A stretch of DNA of 64,000 nt, taken from the NCBI GenBank assembly GCA_001939145.1, contig LSRX01000420.1, forward strand, positions 70,530 to 134,529. Reading direction: 5' to 3'. This DNA comes from Symbiodinium microadriaticum (Eukaryota > Sar > Dinophyceae > Suessiales > Symbiodiniaceae). This document shows, piece after piece, positions 59,012 through 64,000 of this stretch; positions within the stretch are counted from its first letter, which is position 1; each line of letters starts with the position of its first letter. A program made the position numbers and the translations under genes. Below the pieces are notes generated by a model. It had not been told where the DNA came from, searched no databases, and saw only the letters and a program-made list of their open reading frames with translations.

Positions 59012-60600
59012 GTTTAGGGTCCGGTTTGGAGCCTTTCGGGTCCAACAAGGTGGTTCTGAAGAAGCACTAGTACTCTTCTACGTAATTCACCTAGAACATA
59101 CGCCCTGACCCTGTTTTGACTATTAAGGCCTATACTGTCCCCGAAAATCTACTCTAGTCATTCAGGCCCCTCCATGAGTTAAAGCTAGAGATTAAAAAAA
59201 AAACAAGGCAGAGTCTGAACACTGCCGAGATCACGTAGAACGCTAGAGGGACTCTGGGGCTCCAGTTACCTAAACGGTAGGTTGCCCTAAGGCTCCACGG
59301 CACGTACTTTGGCCGTAAAAAGGGCTCCTGATATAGGTATGTTTAAGGCCTCAGGATGCATATACTGTGTAGATACACGGAGCTGTAGGTGCATGGCCAC
59401 AAACTTAACTTGTAACCCAGCAACCCGTTATTCAGGGACCTTGAGCTCTACAGTGCCCAGGGCCACAGCATAAATAATACCCACACAACCCTCTTTAGAG
59501 TTTTCGGGTTTAGGGTTTAGGGTTTAGGACCGGGCAGAGGCTTTGGAGAACACTTACCTGGAGGGTCATAACTTCTCCCCTCTCAAGGGCACCTACTTTT
59601 TTCAATCTAACAGATCCTAGCACTAAACCTAGGAATCTTTTAAAACGTGAACACTCTACTGATATGAAAGCATTTAGGACTCAAGCCCGAAACCCTAAAC
59701 CCTACACCCCTAAACCCTAAAACCCTAAAGCCCTGCAACCCTACAACCCTACAACCCTACTCCCTAAACCCTGCAACCCTAAACTCTAAACCTAAACTGC
59801 GAAACCCTAAACCCTAAAACCGAAACCCTACAACCCTACAGCCCTAAACCCTAAACCTAAACTGTGAAACCATGGTAGGACTCTTTCAGAGTTTCAATGG
59901 GCCGAGGAGAAGCCTGCGGGACTGAAAGGCATTGCCTCGTCTGGTCACTTTTAGGGGTCCTCGAAGGGGATCTTCTATAGGGTTCTATTGGGTTTCCATA
60001 AGGGTGTAATATAAGGGTAGTTCTCTAAAGTAGGGTCACTGTTCGGGGCTGAATTTGAGGCTTTTCGGGGTTTAGGGGTGTAGGGTTTGGGGTTTAGGGT
60101 TTAGGGTCTGGGGTGGGGGGTTTTAGGGGTTTAGGGTTTAGGGTTGTAGGGTTTACGGTTTGGGGTTTGGGGTTTACCCAAAATCTAGAACCTCACCCTA
60201 AGCCCGAGAACCTAAGCTAGGGTTTAAGATCTCGGGTTTAGGATCTAGGGTGCAGGGTTTGGGCTTAGGGAACCCATCCGTACAGCAAGACAATCCGAAT
60301 CCAAAACCCTAAACCCTAAAACCTTACTCCCTGAAACCCGCAAGACCTGAAGCTGTCAACCTTCGCCAACGGCCTCAAACCCTAAAAGCACGAACGCCCG
60401 CAACAACCTGAAACCCTTAACCCTTAACCCTTATAGAACCGATACAGGTCCCTTTAAGCAGCCCCCCCCAAAGATGATTCATGATGATTCTATTCCTGGG
60501 GGTTTTTCAGCTACAGAAAAAACACACACAACAAACCTGTTCGAAGTATAGAAGCCCCATCGTTTAGGGTTTGGGGGGGGGGGTGGTTAAGGGATTAGGT
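59012..60600. repeat. telomere-like and palindromic DNA, no gene seen
   Basis: CCCTAAA block 59690-59870 (with CCCTACAA higher order), TTTAGGG block 60065-60260, a diverged M3-type palindrome at 59287-59394 and an M7 fragment at 60012-60050. Confidence 0.7.
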
Positions 60601-60977
60601 TTTAGGGGTTAGGGTGTTTGGGTGGTCTTATGGTTGAGGACCCTGGAGGGTGCAGGGCTTCAGGGTTCCGTTTTTTTTTTTTGTTTTGGCGCTGGGGGTT
60701 TTTAGGTTTGAGTGGTTCGAGATTTGTGGCTCGTTCGGGTTCAGTGGTTAGGTGTCTTGTTTGGGATCAGCGTCTACCGGTCGTCCCTGCAGAACTCATA
60801 TCAAACCTTCAACCCACCCCTCACAGAACCCTTATACACAACTACATATATGTGTGTATATATATATATATGTAGTTGGAGTCTCAGAGATCAGCAATGT
60901 TAACTGCTGTTGCGTGAGTACTCTAGACCCAGCTACTACACACAGTTGTTGCGCTTTAACTATGTCCGGCATGTGAC

Positions 60978-62453
60978 ATGTCGATTGCTGTGGAAGTTGG
61001 GCTTCTCAGTGGCAAGACTGCTACCGTGATAGCCTGCTTGCATGAAGAAGTGAAATTACTGCAGCTTCGGGCGCAGACCGCTCTTGGCGTCCGAAGAGGG
61101 AAGTTGCTGGACTCATCTGGAAGCGTCTTGGACGCGTCTTTGCCGATCGAGCAAGCCAGGGTGCGGAATGGTGACTCGCTCATATTGCAGGTATCCAGTA
61201 TTTGTGTGTTCGGCGGCAGTAAGGCTTTTGCCGCCATTCTGGGTGACAGATCTGTTGTCGCATGGGGTGATGCTCGGTATGGTTCTCGGTATAGTCCGCG
61301 GTATAGTGGTGAAGACAGGGAGGTGCTGGATCAGCTGCAGAATGTTCAGCAGATCCAGGCCAATCACTCCGCTTTTGCGGCAATTCTGGTCAACGGATGT
61401 GTCGTCACCTGGGGTGGTGATTCCGGAGGCGGTGACAGTAGTGCGGTGCAACATCAGTTGAGGAGCGTCAAGCAGATCCAAGCCACTCAAAGCGCTTTCG
61501 CTGCCATTCTTGCCGATGGATCGGTCGTGACCTGGGGTTTTTCTCGTGAGGGTGGTGACAGTACCCATGTGCAGCATCAGCTGAAGAATGTGCTGCAGAT
61601 CCAAGCGTCTCGTTATGCCTTTGCCGCATTTCTTTGCGATGGAACTGTCGTGACTTGGGGTGAAGCATCTTTAGGTGGTGACAGTACTGCTGTGCAGGCT
61701 CAGCTGACGAATGTGCAGGAGATTCAAGCCACCGGCTGTGCTTTTGTTGCCATTCTTGCTGATGGCTCCGTCGTGACATGGGGACGTTCTGACTTTGGTG
61801 GTGACAGTAGTTCTGTGCAGAATCAGCTGAAGAATGTGCAGCACATCCAAGCATCTGGCGCCGCTTTTGCTGCCATTCTTGCCGATGGATCCGTCGTGAC
61901 TTGGGGCAATGCTAACTTTGGCGGTGACAGTAGCGCTGTGCAGGATCAGCTGAAGAATGTGCAGCAGATCCAAGCCTCTACCAGGGCTTTTGCCGCCATT
62001 CTTGTGGATGGGGCCGTCGTGACCTGGGGTGCTGTGGAGTATGGTGGTGACAGTAGCGATGTGCAGGCTCGGCTAGTAAATGTCCGGCAGATCAAAGCGA
62101 ATGACGGTGCATTTGCTGCAGTTCTTTGCGACGGGACCGTCGTGACATGGGGTGATGCATCTTGTGGTGGTGACAGTACTGCTGTGCAGGCTCAGCTAAC
62201 GAATGTGCAGGAGATTCAAGCTACCGACTCCGCTTTTGCCGCGATTCTTGCTGATGGATCTGTTGTGACCTGGGGTGATGCTGGCTATGGTGGTGACAGT
62301 TGTGCTGTGCAGGATCAGCTGAAGACTGTGCAGCAGATCCAGGCCAATGACTGTGCTTTTGCTGCGATTCTTGCTGATGGATCCGTAATCACCTGGGGCG
62401 ATGCACTAAGAGGTGGCGATAGCAGTGCTGTGCATTGGCAGCTCCAGATGTAG
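60978..62453 (+). CDS. Ubl plus ten RCC1-like repeats protein, gene 2
   Basis: Intact 491-codon intronless ORF from ATG to TAG. Residues 1-72 are ubiquitin-like (SGKTATV, RNGDSLIL) with no Gly-Gly end; ten repeats of about 41 residues start at codon 83, exactly as in gene 1. Consensus FAAILADGSVVTWG and GGDSSAVQDQLKNVQQIQAS. Unit 1 carries a longer loop (RYGSRYSPRYSGEDREV); unit 10 is clipped. Units 4 and 8 (both CDGTVVTWG then GGDSTAVQAQLTNVQEIQAT) are near copies, 492 bp apart. No HECT or other catalytic domain. The absence of introns among split neighbours suggests retroposition or tight constraint (inference). A possible trans-splice acceptor (CACACAG) lies 33 bp upstream. Confidence 0.9.
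   Translation: MSIAVEVGLLSGKTATVIACLHEEVKLLQLRAQTALGVRRGKLLDSSGSVLDASLPIEQARVRNGDSLILQVSSICVFGGSKAFAAILGDRSVVAWGDARYGSRYSPRYSGEDREVLDQLQNVQQIQANHSAFAAILVNGCVVTWGGDSGGGDSSAVQHQLRSVKQIQATQSAFAAILADGSVVTWGFSREGGDSTHVQHQLKNVLQIQASRYAFAAFLCDGTVVTWGEASLGGDSTAVQAQLTNVQEIQATGCAFVAILADGSVVTWGRSDFGGDSSSVQNQLKNVQHIQASGAAFAAILADGSVVTWGNANFGGDSSAVQDQLKNVQQIQASTRAFAAILVDGAVVTWGAVEYGGDSSDVQARLVNVRQIKANDGAFAAVLCDGTVVTWGDASCGGDSTAVQAQLTNVQEIQATDSAFAAILADGSVVTWGDAGYGGDSCAVQDQLKTVQQIQANDCAFAAILADGSVITWGDALRGGDSSAVHWQLQM
61224..62450 (+). repeat. 123-bp coding tandem repeat, ten units
   Basis: Ten in-frame units of mostly 123 bp; unit 1 is longer. Confidence 0.9.
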
Positions 62454-62570
62454 CAGACCTGCCTCAACGCGTTTGTCTCATTGTTCCTGTGGGACAAAAA
62501 AAGTTGAGACTCAAAGCTGATATCTTTTAAACCCTAAGCTGCCCTAAACCCTCCGCTTTAGAAGCCCGCC

Positions 62571-62702
62571 ATGTTTGAACCCGAAGTCTCTAACTCTCTA
62601 AACAGGCGCAGAAATGAGGGTACCGCAGCGACGAGGGCTGGCACCTGTTGTGTCTGCGCATGTGCACAGCTTAGACCACGCTGCCGCGCATTAGACTCCT
62701 AA
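62571..62702 (+). CDS. 43-residue Cys-rich ORF with ATG
   Basis: MFEPEVSNSLNRRRNEGTAA, TRAGTCCVCACAQLRPRCRA, TAA at 62700. Contains AAACAG (62600) that could be an acceptor. Low-moderate support. Confidence 0.3.
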   Translation: MFEPEVSNSLNRRRNEGTAATRAGTCCVCACAQLRPRCRALDS

Positions 62703-62826
62703 GCCTGTAGCAACAACACAGCAAAGTGAGGACCATAGCAATAACGATGCTAACAAGCACAGCCACAAACTTTGCAATTTTCAAGCATGAAGCATCGTGT
62801 AAATGTGGGGCGTAGGACCTGGTAAG

Positions 62827-62939
62827 TACCCAGAGACTCCAAAACCCCTTAATTAAGGAATATACCTTAAATCTTATTAGGGTTACTATTATAATTTATT
62901 GAATATTCCTTGGATAAAGGGTTTTGGAGTCTCTGGGTA
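62827..62939. mobile_element. MITE-like palindrome, family M6
   Basis: 113 bp; left TACCCAGAGACTCCAAAACC, right its exact complement over the first 21 bp and nearly so for about 36 bp. AT-rich centre. Only copy seen here. Confidence 0.75.
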
Positions 62940-62957
62940 GGGTTTAGGGCTCAGGGC

Positions 62958-63010
62958 TAAAGAGCATTACTTGGATTAAGGACAATTAGTCCCTATGCAT
63001 TGCTCTTTAG
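62958..63010. repeat. short inverted repeat
   Basis: CTAAAGAGCATTAC and GCATTGCTCTTTAG, 10-12 bp stem, 30-bp loop. Confidence 0.6.
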
Positions 63011-63359
63011 GATTCATGCTATTGGGTTTCCAACTCTTGGGCGTATACTCCCCAGGTAGACGTTCTGGGCTTTAGTGCCCGTCCCCCTTCAAGTCTGTAT
63101 GTAGTTACACGACACTAAGCCCCAAAGCCTTGCGGTCCTCGCAAAAGACTTCTTGTAAGGATTGCAACTAACACGATGTTTGCCCGTACCTGAGTCTGAG
63201 AGCAGCGGGGCATGTAGATAGCGCTTGAGATCTTGGGGGCTTCGACTAAGACACTTACTTTTCTAACTACGCATACACCTTCGGGCATGGTTCAGGCTAG
63301 GCTATACGCACTAAGGGCCTTCGTGTCCTTCTACAACAAACTGTAGGGAATAATTTTTG

Positions 63360-63540
63360 ATCCACTAAACACCCCAAACCCTAAACCCCAACACCCCAAC
63401 ACCCCAACACTCTAAACCTAAACCGGTAAACCCTAAACTCCTAAACCCCTCAACCCCTGAACCCCTAAAACCCTAAACCCTAAACTCCTAAACCCCTCAA
63501 CCCCTGAACCCCTAAAGCCGTAAACCCTAAACCCTCCGGA
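63360..63540. repeat. interstitial CCCTAAA block with 55-bp higher order
   Basis: CCCTAAACTCCTAAACCCCT and CAACCCCTGAACCCCTAAA occur twice, about 55 bp apart. Confidence 0.9.
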
Positions 63541-63609
63541 GGCTTGGGTCCAGGCGCACTGGTCTCCGGCGGTGCTCTCGCGCGCCTTGGATTCCTGAAG
63601 TAACACTAT

Positions 63610-63828
63610 AGTCTATAGGTCCATGTACCTACATAGTGTTAGGGTTTAGGGTTTAGGGTTTATAGGTCCATGTACCTAGATAGTCTTAGGGTTAAGGGTT
63701 TGGGGTTTATAGGTCCATGTACCTACATAGTCTTAGGGTTTAGGGTTTAGGGTATATAGGTCCATGTACCGTATACCTACATAGTCTTATGGTTTGGGGC
63801 TTAGGGTTTATAGGTCCATGTGCTTACA
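63610..63828 (+). repeat. 47-bp tandem array with TTTAGGG inside each unit
   Basis: 4.5 copies of TATAGGTCCATGTACCTACA then TAGTCTTAGGGTTTAGGG; the fourth copy has an 8-bp insertion (CGTATACC). Confidence 0.95.
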
Positions 63829-64000
63829 GAGGACATGCTGCAACTTTTTTCGGGTTCCTAGAAAGATGTTCTCAGGCCAGATATGCTATGCAGGTATGGC
63901 TCCTTATCAGAAGTATGGTCTAAAAATGTGTGAGGTACAAAACACCAAAAGTCGCTGTTGTTATTACAAAGGCGCCTATACTAGCTGTCTCATTAGTTTG

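Noticed and set aside
61113..61973. Antisense ORFs over RCC1-like gene 2
   Set aside because: Same cause as in gene 1: periodic repeat shadows.
63610..63828. CRISPR array
   Set aside because: Units are contiguous without unique spacers and contain telomere-like DNA; eukaryotic context.

Overview
The window looks like nuclear DNA of a dinoflagellate, most likely a Symbiodiniaceae-type alga; the family-level guess is inference. Reasons: degenerate Arabidopsis-type telomere units (TTTAGGG/CCCTAAA), known as the telomere repeat of dinoflagellates, are sprinkled through almost every kilobase in both orientations; coding signal comes as very small GC3-rich exons, nearly all on the + strand, with AG|G acceptors and mixed GT/GC donors; and there are two intronless Ubl plus RCC1-like repeat genes of a kind I recall being often (mis)named HERC in dinoflagellate annotations. 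No tRNA, rRNA, CRISPR array or bacterial operon structure was recognised.

Only two long intact genes are obvious: 19861-21351 and 60978-62453, paralogues 41 kb apart on the same strand. Each has an N-terminal ubiquitin-like domain followed by ten 41-residue RCC1-like repeats. Nearly everything else that looks long in six-frame translation is microsatellite or antisense shadow. Reading by hand for acceptor, open frame, donor and matching phase recovers a second layer of split genes: (A) coiled-coil gene, 298-2234; (B) unknown gene, 8291-13409, crossing an assembly gap; (E) five-exon 5' part of a gene with an ATG and a possible EF-hand, 36626-38432; (F) a PH-domain-like gene, about 43988-53305; (G) a complete two-exon gene, 56478-56947; (H) the 3' part of a gene, 57098-58206. 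Further single exons are listed with lower confidence. 'Start phase n' below means that n bases complete a codon begun in the previous exon; all splice calls are by eye.

Layout: 1-8 kb, telomere-like repeat blocks with small exons; 8.3-13.4 kb, gene B with large tetranucleotide arrays and a 734-N gap; 13.4-19.8 kb, mixed ORFs, a tandem array and repeat blocks; 19.9-21.4 kb, RCC1-like gene 1; 21.5-29 kb, repeats, short palindromic elements and a candidate minus-strand exon; 29-31.6 kb, pyrimidine minisatellite then a frame-disturbed gene region; 32-36 kb, sparse exons and repeats; 36.6-38.4 kb, gene E; 39-43 kb, exons and dense telomere-like blocks; 44-54.7 kb, gene F and neighbours, with a second gap at 47302; 55-59 kb, genes G and H; 61-62.5 kb, RCC1-like gene 2; 62.8-64 kb, a palindromic element and a 47-bp tandem array.

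The intron and intergenic space is built from (i) telomere-like units, (ii) at least six families of 80-120-bp palindromic, MITE-like elements with about 30 copies, and (iii) microsatellites. Several exons stop exactly where a GTTTAGGG unit begins, so the telomere-like repeat appears to supply the 5' splice site.
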